DNA of 64,000 nt from an uncultured Chloroflexales bacterium (GCA_937902315.1 CALGUG010000007.1:89014-153013); one strand, 5' to 3'; shown: positions 1 through 9,420, counted from the first letter of the stretch. Program-made: numbers and translations. The notes: generated by a model not told the origin, from the letters alone.

Positions 1-714
1 AAGGTGCGGATCGCTGGCCAGCAGTTCGAGGTGGTGGGTGTGCTAACGGCTAAGGGTGGCAGCGGTTTCGGCTCGACCGACGACGCGGTGATGATCCCCT
101 TGACAACCGCACAGCGCAAGCTGTTTGGCGGCAAGGCCTTGAACGGTGCCAAATTGGTGTCGTCGATCGCGGTGCAGGCCAAAGACGAAAACAGCATCGA
201 CCAAGCGATCAGTGAGGCCACCTTGACTCTGCGCGAAAGCCACAAACTGCCCATGGACGGCAGCGCCGACGATTTCAGCATCATCAATCAGCAGGATATC
301 CTCGAGAGCATCAACGAGACGACCCAGACCCTTACGATCTTTTTGGGCGCCATCGCGGGTATCTCGCTTTTCGTAGGCGGCATCGGCATTATGAACATTA
401 TGCTGGTTTCGGTGCGCGAGCGCACCCGTGAGATCGGTTTGCGTAAAGCGGTCGGCGCGCGCGAAGGCGATATTCTGCTTCAGTTTATGCTCGAAGCCCT
501 GATTATTAGCATCGCGGGCGCTCTGATCGGCCTACTGATCGGCTTGGCTATCGCCTACGGCGTGAGCGCGGCTGGTCTGATCCAAGCTCAACCAAGCGCC
601 GGATCGGCGGTGCTTGCTATGGGTTTCGCGATGGCGATCGGGCTCTTCTTCGGCATTATGCCCGCTCGTAGTGCGGCCCGTCTCGACCCGATCGAATCTT
701 TGCGCTACGACTAA
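1..714 (+). CDS. MacB/FtsX-type ABC transporter permease, C-terminal part
   Basis: The gene enters from the left edge, so its start is missing; the last 237 residues are visible. They contain the end of a periplasmic (MacB core-like) domain followed by the FtsX domain: one membrane helix around residues 110-135, the typical segment GIGIMNIMLVSVRERTREIG, and two more helices before the C-terminal motif PARSAARLDPIESLRYD. This segment and tail are characteristic of MacB/LolC-like permeases, which use a separate ATPase to drive efflux or lipoprotein/peptide export mechanically. The partner ATPase is probably to the left of the window. The protein is complete at its C-terminus. The substrate cannot be told from the sequence. 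Confidence 0.9.
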   Translation, partial: KVRIAGQQFEVVGVLTAKGGSGFGSTDDAVMIPLTTAQRKLFGGKALNGAKLVSSIAVQAKDENSIDQAISEATLTLRESHKLPMDGSADDFSIINQQDILESINETTQTLTIFLGAIAGISLFVGGIGIMNIMLVSVRERTREIGLRKAVGAREGDILLQFMLEALIISIAGALIGLLIGLAIAYGVSAAGLIQAQPSAGSAVLAMGFAMAIGLFFGIMPARSAARLDPIESLRYD

Positions 715-778
715 AGCTTCTGTCGTTTACTGTAACACCTTGGCGGAGGCAGCTCTCTCGCCTAAAGAAGGCGTGAAC

Positions 779-800
779 CGCGTCCGCCTTCGGCTATCAG
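779..800 (-). repeat. Dispersed intergenic repeat A, copy 1 (variant)
   Basis: This is a variant of the A core (CGCGTCCGCCTTCGGCTATCAG, with CTTCGG instead of CTACGG). It lies between the convergent ends of the permease (714) and the glycoside hydrolase (1066). The upstream TTGGCGG at 740-746, about 40 bp away, matches the distal conserved GGCGGC/GCCGCC of other copies. Confidence 0.75.
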
Positions 801-881
801 AGGCCAATCCAGCAAAGAGGCGGCTATCTGCTGCGCGCAGGCCGCCCTCCAAAACACTGAATCCGGTAGATTACTTACTTT

Positions 882-905
882 TTGGCCTTCGGCAGAGTGG
901 AACGT
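882..905 (+). repeat. Dispersed intergenic repeat B, copy 1
   Basis: The sequence TTGGCCTTCGGCAGAGTGG followed by AACGT recurs, in either orientation, near 3276, 14379, 14678, 42368 and 57575, always between genes. Here it runs directly into the palindrome at 916-957 and then a CTTTCCCCGTTTTTG stretch that is also found beside the 14.6 kb copy. Confidence 0.75.
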
Positions 906-915
906 GACTATTTTT

Positions 916-957
916 GTTGTGAGACATTTCGCGCGATCGCGCGAAATGTCTCACAAC
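916..957. repeat. Perfect 42-bp palindrome (hairpin)
   Basis: Positions 916-957 form a perfect palindrome with 21-bp arms (GTTGTGAGACATTTCGCGCGA and its complement), centred on GCGATCGC. A near relative with a GTTA loop lies at 14625-14666, also next to a repeat B module. It is downstream of both flanking genes, so it could stop transcription or cap mRNA 3' ends, but the function is unknown. Confidence 0.85.
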
Positions 958-1065
958 GCTTTCCCCGTTTTTGCTTTCCTGCGCTACAAAAACGCACGTC
1001 TTTAAACTGATTTGCTATCAAAATTCCGTCTAGCTGGCTGGCCAGACGGGGTTTGTTGTACGCGC

Positions 1066-3111
1066 TTAGAGCTCGACGGTCTGGCCGACCGTCACAATCG
1101 CCTCGCGCCCCGCGAAGCTGACCGTGATCGGCTGCGGCCCATCGAGATGCTCGATTTCGAGGCGATTGGCGCCGATGCGCAATGAGAGCATGTGCTGGCC
1201 GACCAGCAGGCCGCGAATTCGCACTTCGTCCCAATCGGCTGGCAGGTGCGGCTCGACGCTTAGGGCATGTTTGTGGGCTTGGGGCTGAATGCCTAGCACT
1301 CCTTCGACCACGCCTTGCAAGAAGAGACCCGCGCTCCAGAGCTGAATAAAACACAGCCCTTCTGGAATCAGCTCTTTGAAGGTGCCGAGCGTACCCGTTT
1401 CGGTTGTGATGGCGATGCTCTTGAGCAGCTTCAGGCCCAAGTCGTTTTCGCCCAGTTGCAGGGCGGCCAGAGCCAGCAAACCGGTTGGCAGCGTCCAGAC
1501 TAGCGGCTCGACCTCGCGCGTGTGCACAAGGCCCCACTCGTTGACCCAGCCGCCCTCCATAATGCGCTTCAACATCAGCTCGGAACGCTCGCGGTCGCTG
1601 AGACCGAGCTGAAGCGGCACAACCACGGTCCAGTGGCCGTCGAAGCGCAGGCTGCCGTCGAGTTGACGCGAGTCGGCGAAGAGTTGCTCGTCTTCGTACC
1701 ACCACTCGCGGTTGAAGCGCTCTTTGAGCTGGGCCGCTCGCTGCAGATAGTGTTCGGCCCGATCTTTGCCAAGCGCGGCGCTTAGTTCGGCCATGGCTTG
1801 TAGAGCGGCGTAGTGGTAGGCAGTGCTATCGAGCTTAAAAAGCCCCATGCCCAAGCGTTCGACCATGCCGTCGCCCGCCGGGTAGAACTCGGTTCCGGCG
1901 CACCACATTGGCAAAAAGATGTCGATCGCCTCTTGGCAGAGCGGGTAGATCTGTTCGGCGAACTCGAAATCTCCCGTCCAGCGCACAAAGTCCCAACAGG
2001 CGATCACAAACTGGGGCGTCTCTTGAATATTGCCCGGGTGGAAGACCCGCCCGTTGGTGATCAGCTCGTGCGGCACTCGTCCGCAGGCCCGCGCCGCATA
2101 GCTGCCCAACTGTTGCAGCGCGCTTCTGGTTGTCTTGACATAACCAGCGGCGAGCGCGCCCGGTACGCTGTAGGTGGTGTCACAGCCGAACAGTTGGGGG
2201 TATTCTGGCAGGCCAGCCAAGAAGTACGAACCTAGATCGGGGTAGGTCGCTTCCAGCAGGCGCAGATTGGCTTGGGCTAGGTCGATTCCACGGTTGAGAT
2301 CGTGGTCGGGCGTTTCGATCAAGATGCCGTCGGGGAACATCGTTGAGGCTTGGCGCTCTAAGAGCGAAGCATCGTCCTCGAAGAGCGAGCTACAGGCTCG
2401 CTGGGCCTCTTCGGCGCCGTGTTGGCTCTCGGCCGCCAGCGCGAAGAGCAGTTCGTACTCCTCGCCCGCCTCGAGCTGCCACTGGTAGCTGAGAGTCGCT
2501 TCGCAGCCCGCATCGCGCTCGAGCAGACGATAGCTGCTGAGGCTCTTGTTTGCGCCACAGGCTACGCCCCAGCTATCGGGGTAGGCGCGGTCGCGCCCGA
2601 GCAGCCAGCCGTTGTCGAGGCTGTATTGGCCGCCGCCCGACTCGAGGCCCGACATCCAAGCGGGCACAAACTTCAGCCAGACTCGAATATGGATCTCGCC
2701 GCTTTGGCTGGTATCGCTGGTATTGCGCAACGAGATCTGCGAACAGATGCTTGGGCTGATCGAAGGTACCACAGCGTCGCGGCGTTCAAAAGCGATGGTC
2801 TCGTTTTGCCAGCGCCAGACCACATGGCTGAGATGTTCTTCGAATACGATTTCGTTCGGCTCGAAGAGAATGGCCTGTTCATTGCTGACCTCAACCACAA
2901 AGCCTTCAGCGACTTTGAGCGGATGGGCCCAGATGCCGCCCATCTCGCCTTTGATATGTTCGGCACCGATATCGCCGAGCCGACCCGATGGGCGGCTGAT
3001 CACATACATATTTGGACCAGCGATCAGGTAAGGTGCTTCGTCGCTTTCGTCGCGCGGCGCGCCTTTGAGCCGATGAGACCCTACAACAAGTTGCCGGTTG
3101 ATGATCTGCAT
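1066..3111 (-). CDS. Six-hairpin glycoside hydrolase, amylo-alpha-1,6-glucosidase-like
   Basis: This 681-residue protein has an N-terminal beta-rich domain (about residues 1-240) and a C-terminal alpha-helical domain of six-hairpin glycosidase type. The helical domain includes the segments FGCDTTYSVPGAL, CWDFVRWTGDFEFAEQIYP and GLFKLDSTAYHYAALQ. This matches proteins annotated as glycogen-debranching or amylo-alpha-1,6-glucosidase-like, which cleave branch or terminal glucosides. No signal peptide is visible, so it is likely cytoplasmic. I chose the ATG at 3111 because AGGAG lies 10 bases upstream; an in-frame TTG at 3129 would add six residues. It stands alone. The exact substrate and GH family are not certain. 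Confidence 0.72.
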   Translation of the reverse strand: MQIINRQLVVGSHRLKGAPRDESDEAPYLIAGPNMYVISRPSGRLGDIGAEHIKGEMGGIWAHPLKVAEGFVVEVSNEQAILFEPNEIVFEEHLSHVVWRWQNETIAFERRDAVVPSISPSICSQISLRNTSDTSQSGEIHIRVWLKFVPAWMSGLESGGGQYSLDNGWLLGRDRAYPDSWGVACGANKSLSSYRLLERDAGCEATLSYQWQLEAGEEYELLFALAAESQHGAEEAQRACSSLFEDDASLLERQASTMFPDGILIETPDHDLNRGIDLAQANLRLLEATYPDLGSYFLAGLPEYPQLFGCDTTYSVPGALAAGYVKTTRSALQQLGSYAARACGRVPHELITNGRVFHPGNIQETPQFVIACWDFVRWTGDFEFAEQIYPLCQEAIDIFLPMWCAGTEFYPAGDGMVERLGMGLFKLDSTAYHYAALQAMAELSAALGKDRAEHYLQRAAQLKERFNREWWYEDEQLFADSRQLDGSLRFDGHWTVVVPLQLGLSDRERSELMLKRIMEGGWVNEWGLVHTREVEPLVWTLPTGLLALAALQLGENDLGLKLLKSIAITTETGTLGTFKELIPEGLCFIQLWSAGLFLQGVVEGVLGIQPQAHKHALSVEPHLPADWDEVRIRGLLVGQHMLSLRIGANRLEIEHLDGPQPITVSFAGREAIVTVGQTVEL

Positions 3112-3275
3112 GGTGCTGACACTCCTCAATTTGCAGTTCGTTCTGCAAGCCCTATCGACATCGACGATGTTTGCTGAATGTGACGCTCAATGCGGATCAC
3201 ACGGCGTACACAACTCAACTTATCGCTGATAGGCTTAAGATGATCTGGCTGTTAACTCTTGTAACTTTTTATTTT

Positions 3276-3300
3276 TTGGCCTTCGGCAAGGTGGAACGTT
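3276..3300 (+). repeat. Dispersed intergenic repeat B, copy 2
   Basis: TTGGCCTTCGGCAAGGTGGAACGTT matches copy 1 with one short change. The following CCCCGTGTTTG and the AAAAGCGCAAGTCTTT stretch near 3338 also resemble the right flank of copy 1, so the shared unit is longer than the core. Confidence 0.7.
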
Positions 3301-3440
3301 GCTATTTTTTCCCCGTGTTTGTTCTCTTACGTCTCAAAAGCGCAAGTCTTTCAAGCGATTTGCTACGATCTTGCTTTAGGCAGCAAAATCGACATCATAT
3401 TTTGGCGGAAAAGGTTCTAACCTTGCATGCGCTTCTCACC

Positions 3441-3632
3441 GCGTCCGCCTACGGCTACAAAGTCGGCTAAGTATCCATTCGGTCTATCGCCTCGCAGCTT
3501 GCGCTGCGAACTACTTGGTGCGCGCACCAAGCAGCTGCAAACGCCGCTTTGCCTTGCTTGCGCTGATCTGCTCTGCCGCAGGCGACCCGCCCGATGTAGC
3601 GAGCAGGATGTTGATAGCCGTAGGCGGACGCG
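3441..3632. repeat. Inverted pair of repeat A (copies 2 and 3)
   Basis: GCGTCCGCCTACGGCTA at 3441-3457 faces TAGCCGTAGGCGGACGC at 3615-3631, with the GCG ends outward, so the unit resembles a 192-bp element with terminal inverted repeats. The right copy is followed by TGCCGCCAGAGTTTGAAG (about 3661), the distal motif seen after several other right-facing copies. Confidence 0.85.
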
Positions 3633-3738
3633 CTAGAAGCCGAATGGGGCCTAGCAGCCTTGCCGCCAGAGTTTGAAGCGACTTTGCGATACGCTACCAC
3701 AAGCTTGGCTCGCTCTTGAGTTGCTAGTTGGATGCGGT

Positions 3739-5058
3739 TTAGAGCGCTTTTTCAAAATGAGTAGGTTCGCTGAGCCGTGCGTAGAGATAGTTGAAGATGT
3801 CGCGGGCGACCGCCGAAACGGGGGCAGCCAGAATCGCGCCCAGCAGGCCGAAGACGGTCGAACAGGCGATCAAAAGCACCATCAAAATCGCAGGGTGAAT
3901 GCCGACGCTTTCGCCGACGATGCGCGGCACCAGCAGTTGGTTTTCGAGCTGTTGCACCAAAATGTAGAGCGCGGCCACCGCGAGCAGGGCGGTGGCAACC
4001 GAGCCTTCGGTAAAGAGGGCCAAGATCAGGGCGGGGACAGCGCCGATAATGGGGCCGATCACCGGAATTAGCTCGGTAACGCCTGCGAAGATGGCTAACA
4101 GCAAGATATAGGGGATTTTGATACCGAAGAATTGTAAGACCAGCAGGCCGATACCGACACAGGCTCCGACCGCGAAGCCGAGCACGATTTGACCGCCGAT
4201 GTACTTGGTGAAGGTATCGTCGATAATGTGCATAATCGCCCAGAAATCGCGCCGTATAAAGCGCGGGAGCAGATTATCGATGCCCTGGATGGCGGATTCG
4301 TGGTCCATTAGCAGGTAGAAGAGCCAGAAGGGAATGACTAAGAAGCCGAACAAAAAGGTGACGGTGTTGAACAAGCTGAGCAAGCTGTTGATCGCGAAGG
4401 TGCCGATATTTTGCAGATAGCGCGTGAGGTTCTCTTGCAGGGTGTTGGCACCTTGGCGAATGGCGTCGTCGATTGGCTCGCGCACGTAGTTGGGAACGTG
4501 GCTCAAAAAGTCGTTCAGCAGCTTGTTGGTCTGATTGATGATGGTGTTGATATCGGGAAAGCTGGCTATCAGCTCTTGTGCTTGCGCGATAATCGGCGGA
4601 ATGATGAAGGCGAAGCCGCCCACGATGATGATCAGCGCCACAATGTAGACCACTAAAATAGCGGCCCAGCGCGGCATAAAGTTATTGAGCCGATTGACCA
4701 CCGGCAGCAAGAGGTAGCCCAGCACGCTGCCGATCACAAAGGGCATGAGAGCCGAGCCGCTCTGCCAGAACAGCCAGCCGATGCCTGCGATCGCTACGAT
4801 GACTAAGAGCGCGCGGGCGAACAGGCGCAGAAAGCGCGCATCTGTCGACGACAACAAGGGCTTCGAGGTTTCGCTTGGATCGATGATGCTTGTGTCGCTA
4901 GAAGGTGGTAGCGGTGGATTGCTCTCCTCTAGAGCAGATAAAACTCCCTTCTCTGGCTCGATATTTGGCCTAATCGATGGCGAGTCAAGCTCATTAGGAG
5001 GCGTGATAAAAGCGCTCTTTTGGGAAGCAGGAATTGGTTTTTTCGGTTTGTTGCTCAT
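3739..5058 (-). CDS. AI-2E family (PerM/UPF0118) membrane protein
   Basis: This 439-residue polytopic protein belongs to the AI-2E/PerM transporter family. A cytoplasmic N-terminal tail of about 85 residues, rich in Pro, Ser and Glu, precedes the first helices (LLVIVAIAGIGWLFW and PFVIGSVLGYLLLPVVN). A soluble segment follows (about residues 165-235), and then a C-terminal set of helices with the family motif GVTELIPVIGPIIGAVPA. Family members move autoinducer-2, auxin-like molecules or ions; the substrate is not deducible here. The start ATG at 5058 has an AAGATAGGTG stretch just upstream. The long low-complexity N-terminal tail is an unusual extension. Confidence 0.88.
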   Translation of the reverse strand: MSNKPKKPIPASQKSAFITPPNELDSPSIRPNIEPEKGVLSALEESNPPLPPSSDTSIIDPSETSKPLLSSTDARFLRLFARALLVIVAIAGIGWLFWQSGSALMPFVIGSVLGYLLLPVVNRLNNFMPRWAAILVVYIVALIIIVGGFAFIIPPIIAQAQELIASFPDINTIINQTNKLLNDFLSHVPNYVREPIDDAIRQGANTLQENLTRYLQNIGTFAINSLLSLFNTVTFLFGFLVIPFWLFYLLMDHESAIQGIDNLLPRFIRRDFWAIMHIIDDTFTKYIGGQIVLGFAVGACVGIGLLVLQFFGIKIPYILLLAIFAGVTELIPVIGPIIGAVPALILALFTEGSVATALLAVAALYILVQQLENQLLVPRIVGESVGIHPAILMVLLIACSTVFGLLGAILAAPVSAVARDIFNYLYARLSEPTHFEKAL

Positions 5059-5171
5059 ACACCTATCTTCTTATCTTGAACTGGTACGGCAGAGACCTCT
5101 AGGCTTCACGCTCGGTGAGCGCTTCATTCTTGTGTTTCTCTGCAAGCTGCGCACCAAGACTTATCGCTTGA

Positions 5172-7781
5172 TTAGACGTTGCGATCGTTGCGTTTGAGCA
5201 GCAAAGCTGTGATTCCCATACAGATCAGGCCATAGAGCGCGAGAATGCTCCAAGTGCTGAGCAGATGAGTTACGGTATGATCGTAACGCGAGTCGGGTGT
5301 TGTGCTACCAAAAGCCTCTGCAAAGGCGGGTAGACGGTTCATATTGACGATCGAGCCATAAGCATCCATAGCCCAGCGGCTGATGGTCAACCACGACAGC
5401 GGCTCGGCGGCCCCCTTGAGTTCGAAGATCAGGCCAGCGAATACGATCTGTGGAATAAGCGCTAAGGGCACGATACTGATCGAGCGGTCGGGCGTTTTGG
5501 CGAAGGCGCTGATCACAAGGCCGAGCGCGAGGCCTGCCAGTGAAGTCAGGAAGGTCGTGATAAACAGCTCTAGCCAGATCGGTAAGAAGATCCCTTCGCT
5601 GGGGAAGTCGACTTTTAGCCCGACAAATGCAAGCAAGATCAGACCTTGAATCAACACAAGGAGCGTGAGAATAATAACCTTTGAGAGCACATAAGGCACG
5701 ATACTCAAGTTTGCGAGGCGCTCGCGTTGATAGATCGGTGTCTCTTTGGTGATCTCGCGGGCCGAGTTGATGATGCCAAACCAAACCGCAACCGTCGCCA
5801 ACATAAAGAGCACTTTGCTGGCTTGGTTTTGGGCCGCTCCATTGCCCACAATCGAGTCGGCTTTTGCCACGATCCAGAGCAGCAGGCCGATGATGGGGGC
5901 TTGTAGAAGCAGAATGCTCAGATTACGCCGATCTTGCAGAATCAGGTCGGCGTAGCGTTTGGTCAAAATGGAGAGCTGGCGCAGGGGTGACGGGCGTTTC
6001 TGCTGCTGCTCGTTGTGTTTGCCGACGACCGGAACTTGGGGCGCCTGTTGCAAACGGGCCACAACATAGGCCTGATATTGCGGGCTGAGACGGAACTTCA
6101 TCTCCCAAAGCTCGCCCAAATGGGGCGGCGGCTGATTGGGGTTGGTCCGCTGCCACTGTTCGTACTCGGCTTTGAGGTCGCGCTGCACGATCTCGCCCTG
6201 TGGGTCGGCCATGCCCTCGATTTTGGTGTAGATATCGGCAAAATCGCCGCTCGTGACGCCGAAGAAGTCCAGTGCTTCGTTGGGCGGCCCGAAGAAGACC
6301 ATGCGTCCGTCGGCCATAAAGATGACGTGGTCGCATTGGGCGATATTGGCCGTGGCGTGGGTAACCAAAACGATGGTGCGTCCGCTGTCGGCCAAGCGCC
6401 GCAGGGTATACATCATCTTCTTTTCGAGGCCCGGGTCGAGGCCGCTGGTCGGCTCGTCGAGGAAGAAGAGGCTAGGATCGGCCAAGAGTTCGGCGCCGAT
6501 GCTGACGCGTTTGCGTTGACCACCCGAGAGGTTCGCGACCAGTGTATCGCCGTGGCGCACCATATCGACGGCTTCGAGCACGCTGATGATGCGCTGGTTG
6601 ATCTCGCTGGGCGCGGTGTCGGCTGGCAGGCGTAGTTGGGCGGCATAGGTGAGGGCGCGTCGTACGGGCAACTCGCGATGGATGATGTCGTCTTGGGGCA
6701 CATAGCCCAGCACAGTGCGGTAGGCGTCGAAGTTTTGGTAAAAATCGTCGCCGTTGACCATGACCGTGCCGCTGCTTGCGCGTACCACGCCGCTTAGGGC
6801 TTTCATCAAGGTCGATTTGCCTGTACCACTGCCTCCTACCAGCGCTACAAATTCGCGCGGTGCGATCGAGAGCGAGACATCTTTCAAAATCAGTCGCTTA
6901 ACGCCGTTACGTGAGACTTCTCGGCTCAGATTGCGTACATCTATACGGAGAGCGCCGCGCTGGTCGTACTGGTCGAGGCTTGTGAGGTTGTAGACCAGTT
7001 TGAATGCGCCGATCTGAATCAGGTCGCCTGGTTTGAGCTGATAGGGGCTTGTGATGCGTTGGCCGTTGACGAAGGTGCCGTTGCTCGAACCCACATCGCG
7101 CAGCCAAGCTTGCCCGTCGGGTGTGCGATCGATCTGGGCGTGAAAGCGCGAGACCTGCGGGTTGTCGAGCGTGATATCGCAGCCTAAGCGACCGATTGTG
7201 ATCTGGGTATCGGTCGGATCGAGTTTGTAGCTTTGGGGCGCAGGAACTTGCCGTGCAGCTTGAACGAGCGGGTTATAGTAGGTGAGTGTAACAAAATTAC
7301 CCGTTGTTGGGTCGCCAATACGCAACACATCGCCGTCTGCCAACGTATGAGCATGGTGAGGGTTTAAACGCTGGCCCTCGTAGAGCAGACCATTGGTACT
7401 GCCGATGTCGATAATCCGGTGACCGTGGCCCTCTGGTTCGATACGAGCATGGCGGGCCGAAACGAAACGCGAGGTCACTACGATATCGTTATCTGGGGCG
7501 CGTCCAAGGCTATAGACTTGTTGCCCCAGTTGGATAACTTGGTTTTGGATGCCATCTTGGAGCAGGAGAATCGGGCCGCTATTGTTCTGTTGACCAAGAA
7601 GCATGGTGCTTTTATGCACCTTCTGCGCTGGCAACGTTGCAGGGGCTGCAGCCTGTTGATTGGCTTGCAGGGCCGACCCAGGAGTAGGAACAGGTTGTTC
7701 TTTGCCACATGTAGCGCAAAAGCGAGCGCCAGGACGAGTTAAGGTTGAGCCACAATAAAAACAAATTGTCGCTTGCACCAC
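5172..7781 (-). CDS. Zinc-ribbon, double FHA, ABC-2 exporter (Rv1747-like)
   Basis: This 869-residue protein has five parts in order. A zinc ribbon (Cys 7, 10, 22, 25) comes first. Two FHA domains follow (about residues 75-170 and 185-265, with SLGRAPDNDI, SARHARIE, TIGRLGCDI, SRFHAQID and SSNGTFVNG). Next is an ABC ATPase (Walker A GGSGTGKST, signature LSGGQRKRVS, Walker B LFFLDEPTSGLDPG) and last an ABC-2 membrane domain with about six helices. The FHA-FHA-ABC-ABC2 order and length match Mycobacterium tuberculosis Rv1747, an exporter whose FHA domains read phosphothreonine added by kinase PknF; the added zinc ribbon is unusual. It is divergent from the PP2C/VWA/FHA operon, so phosphatases and exporter probably act together. 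GTG 7781 is chosen because AAAGG lies 6 bases upstream; GTG 7778 and TTG 7787 are alternatives. Confidence 0.9.
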   Translation of the reverse strand: MVQATICFYCGSTLTRPGARFCATCGKEQPVPTPGSALQANQQAAAPATLPAQKVHKSTMLLGQQNNSGPILLLQDGIQNQVIQLGQQVYSLGRAPDNDIVVTSRFVSARHARIEPEGHGHRIIDIGSTNGLLYEGQRLNPHHAHTLADGDVLRIGDPTTGNFVTLTYYNPLVQAARQVPAPQSYKLDPTDTQITIGRLGCDITLDNPQVSRFHAQIDRTPDGQAWLRDVGSSNGTFVNGQRITSPYQLKPGDLIQIGAFKLVYNLTSLDQYDQRGALRIDVRNLSREVSRNGVKRLILKDVSLSIAPREFVALVGGSGTGKSTLMKALSGVVRASSGTVMVNGDDFYQNFDAYRTVLGYVPQDDIIHRELPVRRALTYAAQLRLPADTAPSEINQRIISVLEAVDMVRHGDTLVANLSGGQRKRVSIGAELLADPSLFFLDEPTSGLDPGLEKKMMYTLRRLADSGRTIVLVTHATANIAQCDHVIFMADGRMVFFGPPNEALDFFGVTSGDFADIYTKIEGMADPQGEIVQRDLKAEYEQWQRTNPNQPPPHLGELWEMKFRLSPQYQAYVVARLQQAPQVPVVGKHNEQQQKRPSPLRQLSILTKRYADLILQDRRNLSILLLQAPIIGLLLWIVAKADSIVGNGAAQNQASKVLFMLATVAVWFGIINSAREITKETPIYQRERLANLSIVPYVLSKVIILTLLVLIQGLILLAFVGLKVDFPSEGIFLPIWLELFITTFLTSLAGLALGLVISAFAKTPDRSISIVPLALIPQIVFAGLIFELKGAAEPLSWLTISRWAMDAYGSIVNMNRLPAFAEAFGSTTPDSRYDHTVTHLLSTWSILALYGLICMGITALLLKRNDRNV

Positions 7782-8153
7782 TCTCAACCTTTCTGCTAAA
7801 GCGAGAACAGGGAACTATAACGCTTCGTTATGCTGCATATATGTTCATTGATAACATAGGATATATCATATTGCAACTTCTGGATAGGGAAACATCGTCT
7901 CTAGGCCCTATTTTTTGGCTCCATTGTTCCACATCAGGCAGGTCAAGCTCGATCGCCAGACCAATACAATCGCTTGGGCCGCTTCTTGCACCTGTTTGTC
8001 AAGGATGCTAAGATGAACTATAGCTATCTAACACCGTTTTTCTGCATCCTCACTAGGAAGTCGATCGTCAAAGCGAATGAGATGGATATGGCTTGCCACC
8101 GACGAATTTGGCAGGAGAGGGCCTGAGCTGCCACTTGGAAGGATCTTTATTTA
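7782..8153. promoter_or_regulatory. Divergent control region of the FHA/PP2C cluster
   Basis: This AT-rich region of about 370 bp drives the exporter leftward and the PP2C operon rightward. A rightward promoter is visible at 7996-8024. On the left, TATATCATATTGCAA and neighbouring AT-rich sequence around 7830-7880 could hold the exporter promoter, but no clear -35/-10 pair was found. Confidence 0.5.
7996..8024 (+). promoter_or_regulatory. Sigma-70-like promoter of the PP2C/VWA/FHA operon
   Basis: TTGTCA (7996-8001) and TATAGC (8019-8024) are separated by 17 bases. Transcription would begin near 8031 and leave a leader of about 120 bases before the ATG at 8154. Confidence 0.5.
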
Positions 8154-9419
8154 ATGAAGACTACAACATGCCGAAAGTGTGGTACAGCTCTTAGTCCAAA
8201 GGCTCGTTTCTGTCCCCATTGTGGTTTAGCAGTTGGGCCAGCGCAACTCAGTGCTGATGAGGTGATTGTGCCGGGCAGCAAGCGTCTGCATGTTGGTGGG
8301 GGTATGTTAAGTATCCCCGAGCTTCAGGCGGTTGTGGAAGCGAGTTTGAAACTGTGGCAGAGCAAACTCGCCAGCGCCGATAAGTACTCGCGCGAGCAGG
8401 CTGCTTCGGCCATTAAAGAGCTTTCCAATGTGCTTAATAGCCTTTCGGAGCAGTTAGCCCAGGGGCGCCAAACGGTTCGTATCACCAGTCGCTTGCCGAC
8501 ACCACGCTTGTATCCGCTGGGCTGTCCGAACTGTGGTTCGGGCAATCGGGCCAAAGCACGTTTTTGTCATCGCTGTGGTTCGCCGCTTCAAGCTAGCAGC
8601 AGCGAGCCTACCAAAAAGCTTGCTACGCCCCTGCCCGCCTTCAAAATCACCACTGCCTATAGTACGAATGTCGGCCAAGTTCGTGAACAGAATGAAGACC
8701 GCGTGTTTGTTGGCATGCTTGGTTCACCCGATGCACCACGACTACTTTGTTTGGTGGCCGATGGCATGGGTGGAGCGCAGGCGGGCGATGTGGCAAGCAG
8801 CTTGGTGTGCGATACGATTCGCGTCAGCATTCAGGCCGCCCTACTACAGAACCAAGTTCGGTCCGAGGAAGCATGGCGAAATCTTTTACAAACAAGTATC
8901 ATAGAAGCAAACGCACAAGTCTATGCCGCGGCCCAAAGTCGGCCTGATCGGCATGGCATGGGATCAACAATTACAGCGGCTTTGTTTGTCGATACGCAGG
9001 TTCATATCGGCCACGTTGGCGATACCCGCGCGTTTATCATCAATCCGAAAGGCGCCAGCGAGGAAGGTGCCCTTTGGATGCCGCTTACCACCGATCATAC
9101 CCTCGTCGCGCGTTTGGTCGATATCGGACAGATCACCGCCGACGAGGCGCGCACCCATCCCCAGCGTAATGTGTTATATCGGGCAGTCGGAACGGATCCG
9201 CAAGTCGAGGTGGATACAGCCAGTTTCACGATCGAAGCGGGTGACTACCTTTTAATTTGTTCAGACGGCCTTACCACCTACTTGAGCGACGAAGAGATCG
9301 CACAGGGCGTTTTGCAGGCAGAGAGCCCTGCTGCTGCCTGCGATAACTTGATCGCTCTTGCGAATAGGCGTGGTGGACGGGATAATATCAGCGTTGTTCT
9401 TGCCAGAGTTGAGGGATAA
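8154..9419 (+). CDS. Zinc-ribbon PP2C-type Ser/Thr phosphatase
   Basis: This 421-residue protein has two zinc ribbons, one at the N-terminus (Cys 6, 9, 20, 23) and one near residues 125-145 (CPNCG...CHRCG). Between them is a helical stretch of about 70 residues. A PPM/PP2C catalytic domain follows (about 165-420). The metal and phosphate motifs are intact: REQNEDR, VADGMGG, MGSTITAA, HVGDTRAF, ICSDGL and GRDNISVV. It should remove phosphate from Ser/Thr, most plausibly from targets of the FHA proteins encoded beside it. It is the first gene of a four-gene operon and ends one base before the next ATG. Nearest relatives by domain are bacterial Stp/PstP phosphatases, but the paired zinc ribbons set it apart. 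Confidence 0.92.
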   Translation: MKTTTCRKCGTALSPKARFCPHCGLAVGPAQLSADEVIVPGSKRLHVGGGMLSIPELQAVVEASLKLWQSKLASADKYSREQAASAIKELSNVLNSLSEQLAQGRQTVRITSRLPTPRLYPLGCPNCGSGNRAKARFCHRCGSPLQASSSEPTKKLATPLPAFKITTAYSTNVGQVREQNEDRVFVGMLGSPDAPRLLCLVADGMGGAQAGDVASSLVCDTIRVSIQAALLQNQVRSEEAWRNLLQTSIIEANAQVYAAAQSRPDRHGMGSTITAALFVDTQVHIGHVGDTRAFIINPKGASEEGALWMPLTTDHTLVARLVDIGQITADEARTHPQRNVLYRAVGTDPQVEVDTASFTIEAGDYLLICSDGLTTYLSDEEIAQGVLQAESPAAACDNLIALANRRGGRDNISVVLARVEG

Positions 9420-9420
9420 C

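Larger units (their letters stand above)
3112..3738. other. Gene-free stretch holding repeats A and B
   Basis: This stretch separates two minus-strand genes. It holds a repeat B copy (3276-3300), an inverted pair of repeat A (3441-3632) and, between the pair, an 18-bp perfect palindrome CTTGGTGCGCGCACCAAG (3514-3531). The interior sequence around CTCGCAGCTTGCGCTGCGA resembles the interior of the pair near 14.2 kb. I see no gene. Confidence 0.7.

Noticed and set aside
2419..3177. Plus-strand 252-residue frame over the glycoside hydrolase
   Set aside because: It is antisense to a well-supported gene and has no recognisable domain.
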